Assembly (NCBI GenBank): GCA_035041965.1
Contig: JAPYMA010000012.1
Span: 1 to 64,000, forward strand
Length of the DNA: 64,000 nucleotides
Direction of reading: 5' to 3'
Origin: Anisakis pegreffii
Taxonomy: Eukaryota; Nematoda; Chromadorea; Rhabditida; Anisakidae
Shown: one piece after another, positions 13,093 to 26,880 of the stretch
Numbering within the stretch: position 1 is the stretch's first letter
How the letters are laid out: each line of letters opens with the position of its first letter
Position numbers and translations under genes: made by a program
Notes under the pieces: generated by a model
Database searches by the model: none
Told to the model about the DNA's origin: nothing
The model's input: the letters and a program-made list of their open reading frames with translations, nothing else

Positions 13093-16000
13093 TCACAAGT
13101 AGGCGACGTTTGCTTGAATCAAGTTGAAAATAGAGTTAGTTTTCAATATGTGATGACGATGATTCGGTGCGATACGTTAATGTAAATAAATCAGTTTATT
13201 TAATGAACAAGTGCATCTGATTGTGATATAGCAGTTCGACTCGGTGCACGTATAAAGTCTACTTATCTGTTTATTTTTTATAGACGCTAAACTCATTTGG
13301 TTTATTTTCCTTTTTTTACACCGTTGTGACTGTTAGTGAAGCAGACCGTAAATGTTGCACCACAATTTCAACCATATCTCAGTTTGTTCGGGAGAAAGGA
13401 TTTGTTTTAATATCTTTGCAAGATGAAGAAATATCGTTCCATTTTTCTGTTTGCAGTTTGAAAATTGCAACTGTTCTAATCGTGAATCAAAAAAATAGAG
13501 GATAAATTTATTTTGGTATGGTTGTTTCGAAAGAAGAGGATTGTCTTCATCTCTATTTTTGATTTTTTCGTTGAAAAATTCTTTCACTGAAAAGAAGGTG
13601 AAAGGAAACGAGAAGAATCAATTCTTGAGATAGGCAAAAGCAAACGATCGGATGTGAAGGAAGAATCGTTATTTTTCCAGTTTGTGGTGGTGATTAGTAG
13701 GAAAGTTTGTGTAAAATGAAATGAACGATAAATTTGACTTGACTTCATTATTCACTACAGTTAGTGGTTTAGCAGAATTCTGCACACATGCAGCAGCTGA
13801 ATTGAACGAGTCATCATCCATCAAATATTCATTTCATTCCTAAACCATCGCATCTCTTCATGCACTTCACAAATTTCCAACAATGAACTTATCTTTTCTG
13901 TTCCTATTCTTTTCTCAATGATATTGATGTTCCTTTTCCTTCCTTCATTTCATCGATTATTCTTCCTTTTCCACTCAATAATTGTTCATCTTTGAACATA
14001 TGTGTATACGAAAATTTCAGTTGAGTGTCTATAATCCAGAAGAACAATTCACATGAATTATGCGTTCTATACGGTGTATATTTATTGCAATATGTGAAGC
14101 ACATGGTGTTTCAGTAGTTATCGTAAGCGCTGTTTTCATATTCTAAAATCGAGTTTGCAAAAGATCGTTTCCATTTTTTTTGATATGTATGATCCATTTG
14201 TGGCATATAGATAGGTTGCTCATCGCTGGATTTTTAAACCAATTATTGAAATCAATTCTTGATGCTGATTCGGAATCGGCAGTACACCGTTTAAAGTGGA
14301 TAACGTGAACAGGAATCCCTGTCTCTACATGGAGTTCCTTTCGTTCCGACATCACTTCAGCAGAATAACAAAACTGTAATGCTTCATACCACATGCGCGC
14401 ATCATTTCATACCACATGCGCACAATTGGAAAGCGCATAAGCAAACACGCCATATCGCTATTCAAACAGCCTCATCCTCTTTAGATTATTCTCATCTATA
14501 CAGTTGACAGCTGTTGTGGAGGATTTGCAATAATGTATCTTACTCGAGGAAGTAATAAACCATGACTGACGAGTGTTATACGGGAGAACTAAGTAGGAGC
14601 ACCTGGTCAGATTTCATAAGTTTTAACGCTACTGAAGTGATATTGAAATGCATTAATTATCTTACAGAGAACCCAAAAAATTTGTGAGAAAAATGGGCTG
14701 AAATAACTCAAATGCTTTCTTGGAAGAACTGGTCGAGGCCTCCTTACATGACCCACACACCCAACTGAACTGAAATTATGCTTATCGAGCAAGTACACGC
14801 CGATATCATACTGCAGTATTGATGAACTGGAGAATGATTTGTGATATGTAATGTTTGTAGTGTGATTAAAACTTACTTAGGACCTTTCTGATATATCCGG
14901 GATTCAAACTTTTTTGATATATAGATTTGTGATGCGTATAGATAAATTGTATATTGTTGTTTTTAAGTAAATAAATAAAAAAGTTGTGCAAAGATAGCTG
15001 AAACGTTCGTTCCGTGGATGGTACCACCGTTCAGCGTTTAATCCGAGTTTTTACTGTATAATAAGCAAGATGAGCCTTAATCATAATCCGTGCTCAGCGT
15101 GACCAAAAGTGGAAGTGTAGTTATGTGGTGTGTACATGGTTGCACGTTTCTGTAATGCTGTTCAGAATGATGTAGCAGATTCGTTTGATGATATTCACTT
15201 CGTTCATTTAAATAATGACTGATAAATGCATTGTTTTTGTTTGGATGTTCGATGGTGATGTGATGAATGATGTTATACTTTTTTTGATCAAATTATTTAC
15301 ATTCGTTATCAATTTAATCGAAACATTCAAGGGAACATGCGTCAACACGAACAGCATCACGTTACAATTGCTGATGCATTGCCCACCAAATCCAGCCTAT
15401 CGTCCGGTTCGTCAGTCAACGAAGTCAGTTGCAGGTGCAAAATTACTGTCTTGTTCTTGTGTTAACCTGATATTCGACGCTGTTTTCATTCACCAGGGTG
15501 TAATGTTCCTTTTCCCATCATATAAGAGAAACTTTATTCTGCTGCAACAAGGAGTGCAGATGGGCCTTCTAGACATATTGCGAAAGTAAGGCAGTTGCCT
15601 GAGGGCTGCGCAGCTTAGTTCAGAGCCTAAGCGAAAGACGTGAAATGGGAAAATGGACACTGAGTATAAAACTGAGGAACACTGAACTTGTTTGTACGGT
15701 ATTGATTTTGAGAGTGCAGCAAGTGAACGTGAGTGTGAGGGTAAGATATTTGCACTTTTGACTTTGCTCATCTAAAGGACCTGACGTCGTTTGTATACTG
15801 GTGTTAGGTGGTTAATAGTTCTGAAGTTCGGCTTATGTTGTTTAATGAGTGGTAAACAGAACGATTCATTATTTGCCATTGCATTGGCATCATTGTTGAT
15901 GTTGATGTTGCGTTATTATTTATGTGTCACACAAGCCAGCAAACAAGTCAGTAACGTTCAACTAAATTTATTGCATTGATAGACACTTCCATGCCTGCCG

Positions 16001-16345
16001 CTATTTATAACTTTCTCAAAACAACATACCATAAATCATGTTGTTGTCAGTTAACAAAATCTTGCGATAACTGTTCAACACCATACAAATTCTCTTGCAT
16101 GTTTCTTATCCCAAATGATTGTTTCGTTAAGATAACGAGGTGTTTGTTGTTGTATTTGATTCTGTGATATTTGAGTGGTACGGATAGTGAGAATAATATC
16201 AACAATATTATGTAACAGTATTAATAATAGCAATCTCTATAATACTAAGCAATATCATCAGTGAGCGAGGAGTGCAATCGGTCGCTAATATTATAGGTCA
16301 GGCACAGAATCAGCGGGTTCACCTCCTCCGCCAGCACGTCGCACA

Positions 16346-19300
16346 ATGCAGCGAAGGAATAGAACAATATCGGGTTCAAAATCAGAGGATCATCTGATGA
16401 CCACTGAAAGCGGAAGGGTATCTTTCTCTCTATATTGTGTGTTTCTCACGTTTAGATTAATATAAGGTCCGTTTTGAATGAGTGAATGATTCAAAGAATC
16501 AACGAAGTATTTGGTTTGAGTTGGTCTACACGAAAGGTCGACCGCCATGGTATGATCGCGAGGGGAAGAATCTGAAGCAGCCGTATGTGATTGGTATTTG
16601 TGGTGGTTCAGCATCCGGGAAAACAACCGTTGCGAGACGTATTATCGAACGACTTGAAGTACCATGGGTCACTGTCCTTTCGATGGATTCATTTTACAAG
16701 GTTTTTTGCTTCTACAAAATCAGTATTAATTCATTCATTGCTCTGTTGTGTTATTGTATTTGTGAATGACATACACGTCAGTATTGCAGTTCATATTTAT
16801 TGATTTGAATGATCATTGTAAGTTGTTTGAACTGAATGTGGCTTTAAGGTATTGAGCGAAGAGCAACACGAGTTGGCTGCACGTCATGAGTACAATTTCG
16901 ATCATCCACAAGCGTTTGATTTCGATTTGATTTGTGAGACACTTCATCGGTTACGTGAGGGAAAAAGTGTGGAAGTTTGTTTTGAAATCTGAATTTCTCA
17001 TTTTCTGCGAACATTGCGTGATACAAGTTAGTTTTCAAAGGCATGTAAACGCGAAGCGTTGTATACTTCAAACGGTTTAAAAAGCAATTGAGATTTAGTT
17101 AGTAGGGTTTTCCAGGTTCCTGTCTATGATTTTACGACACATCGACGTGATAAGAATCCAAAATTGATGTACGGTGCGGATGTGTTGATATTCGAAGGGA
17201 TTTTAGCGTTTCATACAAAAGAATTAGTCAGTTTGATGGATATGAAGGTTGGTTTTTTTGTGACTCATTCTTATCGAACGTTTATTTGAGAGTATTCACA
17301 CAAAATCGATTGAAATTTGCCAGTCAATGGAAAAAACTCAACATAACTATAAAATGAATAAAAGTTCAAAAAGAATTAAAGGTGTTCGTGGACACAGATC
17401 CGGACACACGATTAGCACGGCGCGTGCAACGTGACATTGAGGAGAGAGGACGTGAGGTAAACGGTGTTCTTGAGCAATATTTTCGGTTTGTGAAGCCTGC
17501 GTTTGATACGTTCGTCGCGAACGGTATGAAGTGTGCCGACATTATTGTGCCGAGAGGCGGTGAAAACGAAGTAGCCATCGATCTGATCGCTAAACAAGTG
17601 AAAACGCAACTCGCCCAGAGAGGTGTGCTTCTCTTCAATTATCATTGCACATTGTTTCGGTGTGTTAGTTTCGATAATCTTTTTCTGAGTATGCACAGCC
17701 CATTAGGTTATTTGTTGTAATGGTTTCATTTCACATTATTTTCAAATTCAATTGTTTGTGAATTGTTGAGTGGAATAACTGAATCGAGTTCAGGATATGA
17801 TGCATCGAAAAATTTGAACTTCCAACGCGCCGATATGATCCATCGTGATCTACCGCATAAGTTGCCCGCTTCGTTGCACATCGTTCAACAGACACCACAA
17901 GTTCGCGGTCTGCACACTTTCATTCGTAATCGAAAAACTTCGAGGTATCAGTATGATTTGCTCGTATCAGTGTCATTTGAGAACAATGTTTGCATACTGT
18001 ATGAATAATTCTACTCATACTTGAAGGAATGAGTTCATATTTTATTCGGAACGTTTGATGCGTATCCTCATCGAAAATGCCATGAATTTCATGCCATTTA
18101 AAGAAGCGTCTGTTACGACACCGAACGGAAAAACGTTAGCAGTATTTCGGCTCTTTCATCAATCATTTTCCTGTGTTATTTAACAATCGTTTAATTATTT
18201 CTTTGGTAGTGTGATTGGTATTTAGTAATGATAGAAATTAAAATTTAGTTTCGTTGGCAAAAGGTGTGCAGCGGAAATTTGCGGTGTGTCAATTATGCGT
18301 GCCGGTGAATCAATGGAGAACTCGTTACGTGCAGTCGTAAAAGATTGTAAAATGGGCAAAATACTGATTCAAACGAATGAAAAAACAACAGAGCCCGAGC
18401 TATATTACTTGCGACTGCCCAAGAACATTCAGCACTACAAAATTCTGCTAATGGACGCTACCGTTGCGAGTGGTTCGTTCGTCTATTTATTCATTCATTC
18501 ATCTGATTGCTTGAAAGATGTAGTTGTTGTTGTTCGTTGATGGAATGAAATCAAGTTGATATTAAGATTTGGTAAAAAGAATTTAATGAATTATTGAAAT
18601 TGAAGGGGCAGCAGCGATGATGGCAATTCGAGTGCTTTTGGATCACGACGTGCTTGAAGAGAATATCATTCTGGTGTCGTTACTAATGGCCGAAACGGGT
18701 ATCCATTCACTGGCTTATGCATTCCCTAAGGTTGTACTGTTCATGATTAAATATTCGTTCTTTAGTCGTAATTATATTGGTGGGCAATAATAGTATTACT
18801 GTTTGTCTATTGTGACTTAATGTTTTTCAGTTCTCGTTTCTTAATATTTTGATTGAAGCCCATTTTATAAGGTGCATGGTGATTCAAATTCAATGAGAAT
18901 AATAATAATTCTTATGGTGCACACCTTTGCACTGTACTGCATTTCGCAATTTCAACGTTTTGGCATCACGAGAGATATTGTCATTTAAGTTGTAATACTC
19001 GCAGTTTCCAATAGCACGGTCTAAAGGCCTACATCTATTAATAATTGTATTAATTGTATTAATCTAACAATCAATAAACGGAAGGATTGAATTGATTGAG
19101 GCACTTAAATTCGTTATTTAGCCTTTAGATTATCCAATTTATTGTCTTCTCTTCTCAGTCCTCACGAAATATCACCATATAATTTTAACTTCATTTGCTA
19201 CAGTTGCATAATCTTATTCATATATTTTCTTAATTCCTGTTTGCATCTTTAGTACCATAACAGTGGACCTTTGCAACGATTCTGTGTTGCGAGCAGATTT

Positions 19301-20001
19301 TCATTCTATGCCTATTTGTTATTCTTAGCATTGATTCATTGATGATGACGTTAAGCACGAAAACGTTGAAAGGGCGAAACGCGGTAGAGCGTAAGGATAT
19401 ATGCCGTGAAAGGTTATTGCTGTATTTATTGTTATACACAGATGGAATGAATCAGCGACGATCGGTAGTTTTTAAGGTGACTTTGCTGACTACGGCAGTG
19501 GATGCACATATAAATGAGTCGTATCATGTGATACCGGGAATGGGTAATTTTGGTGATCGGTATTTTGGTACAGAAGCAGTGGCATTCTCGGATGAGGACG
19601 ACTCGAATAATAGTTCAGATAATGAGAATGCGATCGGTGATTTCTGTGATGAGGTGACCGCAGACGGTCAACCGGTGTCAACGCAAACGAACAGTAGCAG
19701 TAGCAGTCATTACTCGAATCATTCGTTGTCTAATTCGAGTAGTTGTTTGACTGGTGGACGAGTGCCACCAGAAGAGAATACTTCAAAAGTTGAAGCATCT
19801 GACAACTGTGAAATTGTTGAGATGAAATTGAAGGAAGAGCATCATTCTGAGCAGATCAATGGTGATCTGCTGAATAGTCCGGGAGAGAACAGTACGACGG
19901 AAAGTGATACTGTCATGTGTATAAATTGTGCGCACGAAAGTGCTGAGTCGAATAGAAATAGCGCCACGGAAAGTGTCGAGTTGAATTCGAATTGTGTATA
20001 A
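16346..20001 (+). CDS. UCKL1: Uridine-cytidine kinase-like 1 (kinase plus UPRT-like domain)
   Basis: Two-domain pyrimidine salvage enzyme: an N-terminal uridine/cytidine kinase (nucleoside to UMP/CMP) fused to a uracil phosphoribosyltransferase-like domain. Exons: 16346-16417, 16521-16700, 16849-16974, 17116-17247, 17382-17622, 17794-17944, 18027-18134, 18249-18472, 18606-18730, 19477-20001, giving 627 residues in frame. The P-loop GGSASGKTT is at residues 52-60, followed by [20 protein letters not shown] and [12 protein letters not shown]. From about residue 265 come the UPRT-like blocks, with STPQVRG-like [30 protein letters not shown] and DATVASGAAAMMA in place of the classical PRPP loop, as in animal UCKL1. 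About 140 acidic, Ser/Asn-rich residues follow [13 protein letters not shown], much more than in the human protein. The start is the first ATG in the first supported exon; the frame is open to 16289 after a possible acceptor at 16296, so an extra 5' exon is possible. Confidence 0.95.
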
Positions 20002-23000
20002 ATTTTTTCACTTAAATTATATTAAACAAAATGCAACAGATTTCTAAATTTATGAAAATTTATTTAACAATTTCAAGACTTTATTTATTCGAAGAGGATG
20101 AAATTTCATGCAAGGGTATTTTAGTAAGGGTTTGTTTGGAATTCTGTTGAGAATGAACTGGTGTTTAAGAGTTCGTTTGGTATTTTATTGAGAACGTATC
20201 TGCAGTGGTTGATTGCGATTTTGTTGTTGCGATATGAAAAATGTTAATGTTTGTCGGTAGTCACCATGGACTTTTGTAGAAATTCTAATGAGAGCTCTAA
20301 AGTAGTTAACTTCACAACATTCTTTGGAGAGATGGGATGTTATTGAAGTAATTCAGAGATAAGATGAGATCGATGTCATGACTTAAGGTCTAAATGTTTT
20401 TTGTTCAGTTATCGAACATAATTTTTTCAAATATATAATTCGTTTTTTTTAAAAATCGCAAATATTTATTATTCTCCTTATTCGTTCCATTCGCTATGCT
20501 ATATTATAACCACTTTTTACATTTTTGTTTTTATATAACCACTTTACATTTTTTACGTTTTTGTTGGATCTCGTCTAACGAGTTCTCACAAATTTATGCG
20601 TGTTGAATATTGGCAAATCAATTTCGCTTCGCTGAATTGCTATTTTCAGCTGTAAATAATAATGCCGTTGCATGATTGTCGGCCTTTAACGTTTTAATGT
20701 AAACTTTATTTGAAATCATAATGCTCGAAAGTTTTCGCAATGAACCATATACAATGTGAACGTGTTTTAAAAGATATTTCGGGTATATTATCGTATCGTT
20801 TCGTGTAATTTCTTTCTGTATTGTTAACTGTAACTATCTGTCTTCTCGATTCCATTCTCTTCGAAAAATAAAAAGAATCTGAAACAAAACATCATTCATG
20901 AACACATTCCATTTGATAAATTATTACTGAAATCAATGTGAGGAAAGGCGTTGAGGATGCGATGACACTTTCAAATTGTGCAGTATTGTTATGTTGGATT
21001 TGTACTGGATTGCTTTGCGATATCTGATAATGAATTTGAATTTCAGATTATCATCGTGAAAGCGAGTTTGTTATCTTTTGACAAAGTTGATTTGTTTGTT
21101 TGTTTGTTTTATTTTATTTTGCAAAGTCACATTTGTTATCTAACGATTTTTTGCTTATAGTTGAGCATTTATTGCTGTGTCGTTAGCATTGTTGCGTTAT
21201 TGTCGTGAATGCCATACTTTTGCTTTTATATTCTTCGATTCAGCTGAAAATGATTATTATTTAGTTGAAGACGTGACTTCCTGTTTCTGTTTTTATGCTG
21301 TGTCGAGTCATTTTCATATGTCTGTTGAGAAGTCTGGATTTTATTATTTTTTCTTGGAAATTAATCGGTTGAATGTTTCATTTTTGATTGCTATCTTGAA
21401 GTAATTTCAGCGTTGTTATTCTATATTCTTGCGACTCGTCTCGTATCGCAATCAAATCCAAAAAAATCGAATTCTTTCGACATCGTTTTATGGGAATAAT
21501 CTTTCGCTTGCTGACAATTATTGTTATTCATTTTGTTCATTTTTTGCGCGTTAGCTGTCGCGTTTTATTGCCAACCTCTCTTCAGCTCGATCGTTTTGAT
21601 TGATTCGTTTCAATCGATTTCTGTTGTTACTGTTATTCTTTTATTGTATTGTTATCTTTCTTGTTATTATCATTGTTATTATTATTATTATTATTCCTAT
21701 TATATTATTATTGGATTACTTATTTATTTTTAAATTACTGTTACTGTTATTGTTATATTGTTATTATGATCGTTATATTGTTATTATTATTATGACTGTT
21801 GTCATAGTATTCTTCTTCCTATTGTTATAATATTCTTGTTGTTATTGTTGTGGCGTTGATAATGTATGCTTATTGCTATCATTATGCTTGTCGCTAATGT
21901 GTTCTTATCAGAGTTTAACATGTGATTTGAAAACAACTTCATTGTTGTGATATATGCTGGTAAGAATGATAACAAGAACAGCTTGAATAAACATTTCGCA
22001 TTGTTCATTTTTTTGGTTTCGGTCATTTCATTTGGGTTCATATTCGTCCATTTGTGTACATGAAAGGCTTATAATAATAAATGTATTGGTCGATTGAATC
22101 AGTCAAATTCTTTGATTTTGTCCGTTTACGTCGCATCGATTCATTCCAGTTGGAGCACTTATTGCAGTGGAGTTCGATCTGTAAGATGACATAACTCATT
22201 TGGTATTTTTTAGTTGATATTATTTCAGCATCATATATTACGGCATTAAAATAGTATTGTTGTTACAATTGTTTGATTATTTATTCAAGCGATCATCACA
22301 ATTTTTTACAACAGCATATGCGTGTGAATGACTATCAATACCAAATATTTATTGAGATTTTTTTGTTGCGACTTTTAATTCTTGGTTTTTTATCTCGAAT
22401 AAACAATAATGATCCATAATAAGCAAAACAGTCCGTGTCTCTAGATATCGCGTCAACGATTCGATCCTTTCTTCTCAAATAATACAATAATAATCCACAA
22501 TATGCAAAACTGATCACTAGAATTTTCATATATTTACCATCGTCATCATGAGAACTGTAATGCAGTTTTGTCGAATGTTTTATGCGGAATTTGAAGAACT
22601 GATTGCAAACAACCATCGTATTTCTTATGAATTGTAACATCTTGTCTGGTCGCGTGAATGCTCGGGCATCATTCAGATTAGCTAGTTAGTTTGGGGCGTT
22701 AGCTTGTGATCTGGTGAAAGGCGTTTGCTTTCTTATGCTTTCACAAATAATTTAATAATTAATCTGAACTTGGTTCTGAACTCTGTGAATATTCACAGTA
22801 ATAGTTTTCAAGTTACTGAATTGGAATGACATTCAAGAAGCAGTCTGTAAACATCGCACTGAGTTACGATCCAAGCAGTCTGTAACATTTGTTCTCCATG
22901 AGGGTTTGGGGTGTATACATTGTGCATTCAAACAGTGAAGACTTGCGAGCAATTTTATGTGAATAATCAAGTGAACGTGAATGGAAAATGGATAGATATG

Positions 23001-23034
23001 AATAAAGATAATGAATTAATTCAGAGCAGAAAAT
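20002..23034. other. Intergenic spacer, T-rich
   Basis: No conserved coding sequence seen between UCKL1 and UFD1. Open frames near 21.2-21.8 kb translate to Leu/Ile/Tyr runs and are by-products of a TTA-rich tract. An AATAAA at 20867-20872 could serve UCKL1, some 870 bases past its stop. The UFD1 promoter should be in the right part. Confidence 0.5.
21655..21835 (+). repeat. Imperfect (TTA)n/(TTG)n tract
   Basis: Long run of interrupted TTA and TTG trinucleotides (for example ATTATTATTATTATTCC). It makes spurious hydrophobic reading frames on the plus strand. Confidence 0.85.
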
Positions 23035-23459
23035 ATGTTCGGTGGTCTTGAGGGAATGTTGTTCGGCGGTCCGATAAGGCCGTTCGATATGCAGTTGCGA
23101 TGCTTCTCAGCACCGTTCTTCAGTCGTGCTGATTCCGAAAAAATTAATGACTTGAATCACGGTGGAAAGGTTCGTTGTTCCGTAGATGAGCTGGTCTATT
23201 GAGAATAATTAGAATTATTGATGACCATTATGATTTTCATCAAAGTAGTGGTTTCTCTAAGAAATCGTATGATTCACCTCATCATTATTCAGTTATGATA
23301 TATTTCTGTAAAATTATTGCTTAGAGATCATCTGGCATATTGTACAAGGAAATAAGGAAACTGACATTTTTGGCATTACACAAAAGATGAGTTGTAGAAT
23401 GTATTGAGGAATGTTCGATTGATGGGACGGGTATGTATAAAACGATGATATTGATAATG

Positions 23460-23513
<54 letters not shown>

Positions 23514-25312
23514 GTAATAATAATAATTAAAATAATAACAACATCATTGATTAAGTGACCAAAATTTTTTGCAATATTTCAGATTTTGTTACCACCTTCA
23601 GCATTGGATTCATTGGTACGTTTGAATATTGAATATCCGATGATGTTCAAAATTAATTCAGTGAATGAGGCAAATTTGTTCACACATTGCGGAGTGTTGG
23701 AATTCTTGGCTGAAGAGGGACGCTGTTATTTGCCGTCTTGGGTGAGTTGGCGTGATCCTCGCTGTTTATTGATGACGAATCTAGTCATTTGAGACACTTT
23801 GTTAGTCTTATTCACTGTTTGATACATTGTCAACTTTGACTAAGAAATGCTATCATAAATCTTTGCTTATTTTAAGTCTTATCGTACAATTAGTCTTAAT
23901 CAATTTTAATGTCTGTATCACATCACAGAATTTAATCTGTTTTAATGTCTATATCACATCACACTTTTAATCTTGTGTTATCCATCATCAGTGCTAATTA
24001 GAACTTGCAACTATTTGTATTTGCTAACGGTAACCTCGCTTTCCTCACCACGTCAAAAAGACGCTGGTTTCGGAAATGTGCCCAAAAATTCCAGTATGTA
24101 CGTTCATGATTATCATGACAATAATGCAATAATGTAATAGTAGTAATTTAATAATATTAATAAGGACAATATATCAATATCAATGATACTAATAATGATA
24201 ATAATAGTAGCAGTAATAATAATGGACAAGAGTGACTAAATGAAAGTTCTTCCAGATGATGCGTCAACTCCATCTGAGTGAAGGTGATTTTGTACGTATC
24301 ACGTACAGTTCATTACCGAGTGCAACGTATGCGAAGTTTAAGCCACAGTCGACTGACTTTCTCGCCATCTCAAATCCACGAGCGATGCTCGAAGTGGAAT
24401 TACGCAAATTCGCGTGTCTCACCAAAGGCGATATTATCGCTGTTCAGGTGGGTGACTTCTGATTGTGTTGGTGATGACTTTGACTTCCTTTGCAAGATTC
24501 AGCTGGAAGTCAGCAAGGACGAAATGAAAAAAAGTTCTTTTCGCTAAGCAATCACACAATGACCGATGGTGACTGATGAAGTGAGTGTCTATTTCAGTAT
24601 AACGATCAACTGCTTGAATTTTTGGTGATGGAAGTGAAGCCAGGGAATGCAGTAGCGATAATTGAATGCGATATGAACGTGGAATTCGATGCACCTGAAG
24701 GTTATGTGGAACCATCATCATCCACAGAGACTGCTTCCAATTCAAAGGTCGTCTTTCTATTGTCAACATCGTATTATTCCTCAGTAATATAGCTTATTAA
24801 AGAATGAATACGGATGAGTTTTAGCCGTCAGCTCCTCCACCTCGCGCACCAAGCGATAGCAAGGGCTTAGTGGCACATTCGGATAGCAAATTTACCGCAT
24901 TCTCGGGAAGTGGTTATCGACTGGATGGTAAAACGAAATCTTCGCAGAGTTCTTTGAGTGATATGGCCACTGCAGAGAGTAAACTACCGCAGTTGGTGGT
25001 TGAAACTGATTACAAACCGGGATTACTTAATTTTGTTCGGTTCGTTTACTTCATTTATCGTTTGTTTATTTCATCGTTCGATAAAATTTCATTTGATTAT
25101 CTCAAATGTCATCGATGATTATCTCAAAACGCTGAAAGTGTTTTTGATTTATGGCAATTGATCATCATTCTGAATGATTGGAGTGTGATTTCAGTTACGA
25201 TTACAAAAATCGATCATTGTTGGAAAAGGAAATGAATGATGCGAAGAATGGTGGACAGGCTCAAGTTACACCATTCGCTGGATCTGGTCAAACGATTCGT
25301 GGAAAACGTTGA
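23035..25312 (+). CDS. UFD1: Ubiquitin fusion degradation protein 1
   Basis: Ubiquitin-binding adaptor that, with NPL4, recruits p97/CDC48 to polyubiquitinated substrates for extraction from membranes and complexes. Exons 23035-23169, 23583-23741, 24256-24447, 24598-24747, 24825-25039 and 25195-25312 join in phase to 322 residues. The N-terminal double-psi barrel Ufd1 domain is clear: RCFSAPFFSRADSEKINDLN, GGKILLPPSALDSL, YPMMFKI, CGVLEFLAEEG and YLPSWMMRQL, then LPSATYAKFKPQ and NPRAMLEVELRKF. After about residue 212 comes a Ser/Pro-rich linker with AFSGSGYRLDGK, a typical UFD1 motif, and the C-terminal TPFAGSGQTIRGKR ends the protein. The ATG at 23035 fits the MFGG-type start of the family. 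Length and domain order are normal. Confidence 0.97.
23459..23526 (+). repeat. (TAA)n microsatellite in UFD1 intron 1
   Basis: About seventeen near-perfect TAA trinucleotides, with a single TGG interruption towards the end, inside the intron between exons 1 and 2 of UFD1. Confidence 0.95.
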
Positions 25313-25827
25313 AAGTCACTTATTCTGATTTGATATTATTCAGTTTAATTTATCTGTCTTCTTATTTTCAGATTCTTTTCAGCTGAGAATTATTTGCGTT
25401 TTATGATCAGTCATAAAATTTGTCATCAACGATTATCTCGTTTCTTCAACAAAATTTCAGTATTGTCCATCATGAATAACTGTTGTCGTATCGTTTCCGA
25501 CTGCTTTTATTTCTTTAAAATTTATTTTTGTTCGGATTTTACACGACGGAAATTTTTCATTTTGATTATCTCATTGTAATATCATTTCTATTCATTTTTG
25601 TGTCCTTCACATACTTAATTTATTGCTTTATGCAAAATGTTGTCATAAGCGCATAAATACAGTATTTCTTGTGATGTTATATATTCATGTTCAGCTGTTC
25701 AATAAGGAATAAAATGGTGAAGCTATGAATCTTTCTTTTAATATTACATTTATACATACACATGCTCATTTGTACCGGTGAACATTTCAAAATGGATCTT
25801 TAATGCTAACAAAATAATAGTCAACAA
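25313..25827. other. Convergent 3' intergenic region of UFD1 and MRPS24
   Basis: The two genes face each other here. An AATAAA at 25708-25713 on the plus strand is a possible UFD1 poly(A) signal. The open frame at 25394-25579 is T-rich with no recognisable domain and is not called. Confidence 0.5.
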
Positions 25828-26880
25828 TTATATATAATTATAAGCCAAAACTTGTTGATTCTCAACGAACTGGAGTTCCAATTTAACGGGTTGCTTGAGC
25901 AGGATCGATAGAAACTCTTCGGCAAAACCGAACATCCAGTATATCCGTCGAACGTCCAGTCGTCTCGAATATTGCAAAAATCCAGCCACATAAACACAAT
26001 TACCACGTCGTTTTATTATCAACTGTAATCAAATTAAGCATTATGAAGAAGTGCTGCTGAATGAAGATGTATGCATAAGTCCATTGTGAAACGAACCTCA
26101 TTGCCGCTGACGGTAAGATATTGAGGAAAGAAGCCACGAACGAAACGTCTGATGATTTCATCTTGCGCTACCTTAAATAATTGTTCAATTCAGTGAAGAT
26201 ACTTCTAAATAATCATCCAGGTTTAGCAATTTAGATGAATCTGAACACTGCTGAAACAGACTGATGGGAGGCGTAATGAGTAGCTCAAAGACTCTTCAAT
26301 AAGTATTCTAGAATATTCATAAAAATGAGTGGAAATTCCTTCACCCCCTCCCCCCCCTTCCTCCAACAATAAAATATTGCGGATATGTGGAGGACAGGGG
26401 ACTTGATGAGACCGGCAAATTGAGAATGCGAGGAACTCGTTCTTAGTTGTTACGAGAGTAAGAACCTGATAGGGCTGCGTCTGTCGGAATTCTTCAAGAT
26501 TCTGTGAATGCCATGTGAGCCAAGCTTTCTTGACTCCAATATGGTGTGGTCTTTGTGCCATTTCGTACGTTAACATTTGTGAACGATCGATTGTTGCCTT
26601 AAATACGATGATATCTCGTTTAATATTCCGATAAAATGAATCTGATCTGATGTTAATTAAAATATCAACTGCAATATTCAGCTTTCATCAATTTATCTTA
26701 TAACATCCTTCAAATTAAACTTACTTTGTATTTACCAGCACGACTTTTATGGAGCACTGCAGTCGATGAAATTGATTTCTGACTCAAATTTGAGAGTATT
26801 TGCGTGGAACTCGCTGGTGACAATAAGATTCCGTCCAATTCTTTCACAAAAATTGGTGACTTCCATGCCGTCCGCAACAT
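25828..26880 (-). CDS. MRPS24: Mitochondrial small ribosomal subunit protein uS3m / MRPS24
   Basis: Component of the mitochondrial ribosome small subunit, the uS3 position. Exons on the minus strand: 26725-26880, 26466-26597, 26097-26171 and 25828-26022, all in phase, giving 185 residues. The first exon is short and codes for a Met-start, basic and hydroxylated N-terminus (MLRTAWKSP..., then VLHKSRAGKYK), as expected for a mitochondrial targeting peptide. The mature part matches MRPS24 blocks: LTYEMAQRPHHIGVKKAWLT with HSQNLEE after it, then IIRRFVRGFFPQYL, IIKRRGN and the C-terminal LKQPVKLELQFV ending AYNYI. The human protein is 167 residues; the difference lies in the N-terminus. The neighbour at 27210 is divergent, starting 330 bp away, so a shared promoter is possible. 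Confidence 0.93.

Larger units (their letters stand above)
8393..16296. other. Gene-poor stretch between dynactin and UCKL1
   Basis: About 7.9 kb without a protein I can recognise. It must hold the missing 5' exon or promoter of dynactin (minus) and the promoter of the uridine kinase gene (plus). It contains an AGATCAAA cluster near 9.3-9.5 kb, a GGTAT-rich block near 10.0-10.35 kb, a truncated hAT-like MITE at 10.4 kb, two copies of a dispersed repeat at 10.9-11.3 kb and a short hairpin at 13.05 kb. Open frames at 12308-12831 and 15215-15589 (plus) and 13333-13587 (minus) have no recognisable domains, so I do not call them genes. Confidence 0.5.

Noticed and set aside
17366..17696. Open frames antisense to UCKL1
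   Set aside because: They mirror a strongly conserved coding exon on the plus strand and have no similarity of their own.
21521..21830. Hydrophobic open frames that look like membrane proteins
   Set aside because: They are translations of an interrupted TTA/TTG microsatellite in three frames; no exon partners or conserved motif.
24434..24769. A 111-codon minus-strand frame
   Set aside because: It lies opposite UFD1 exon 4 and its intron and shows no similarity.
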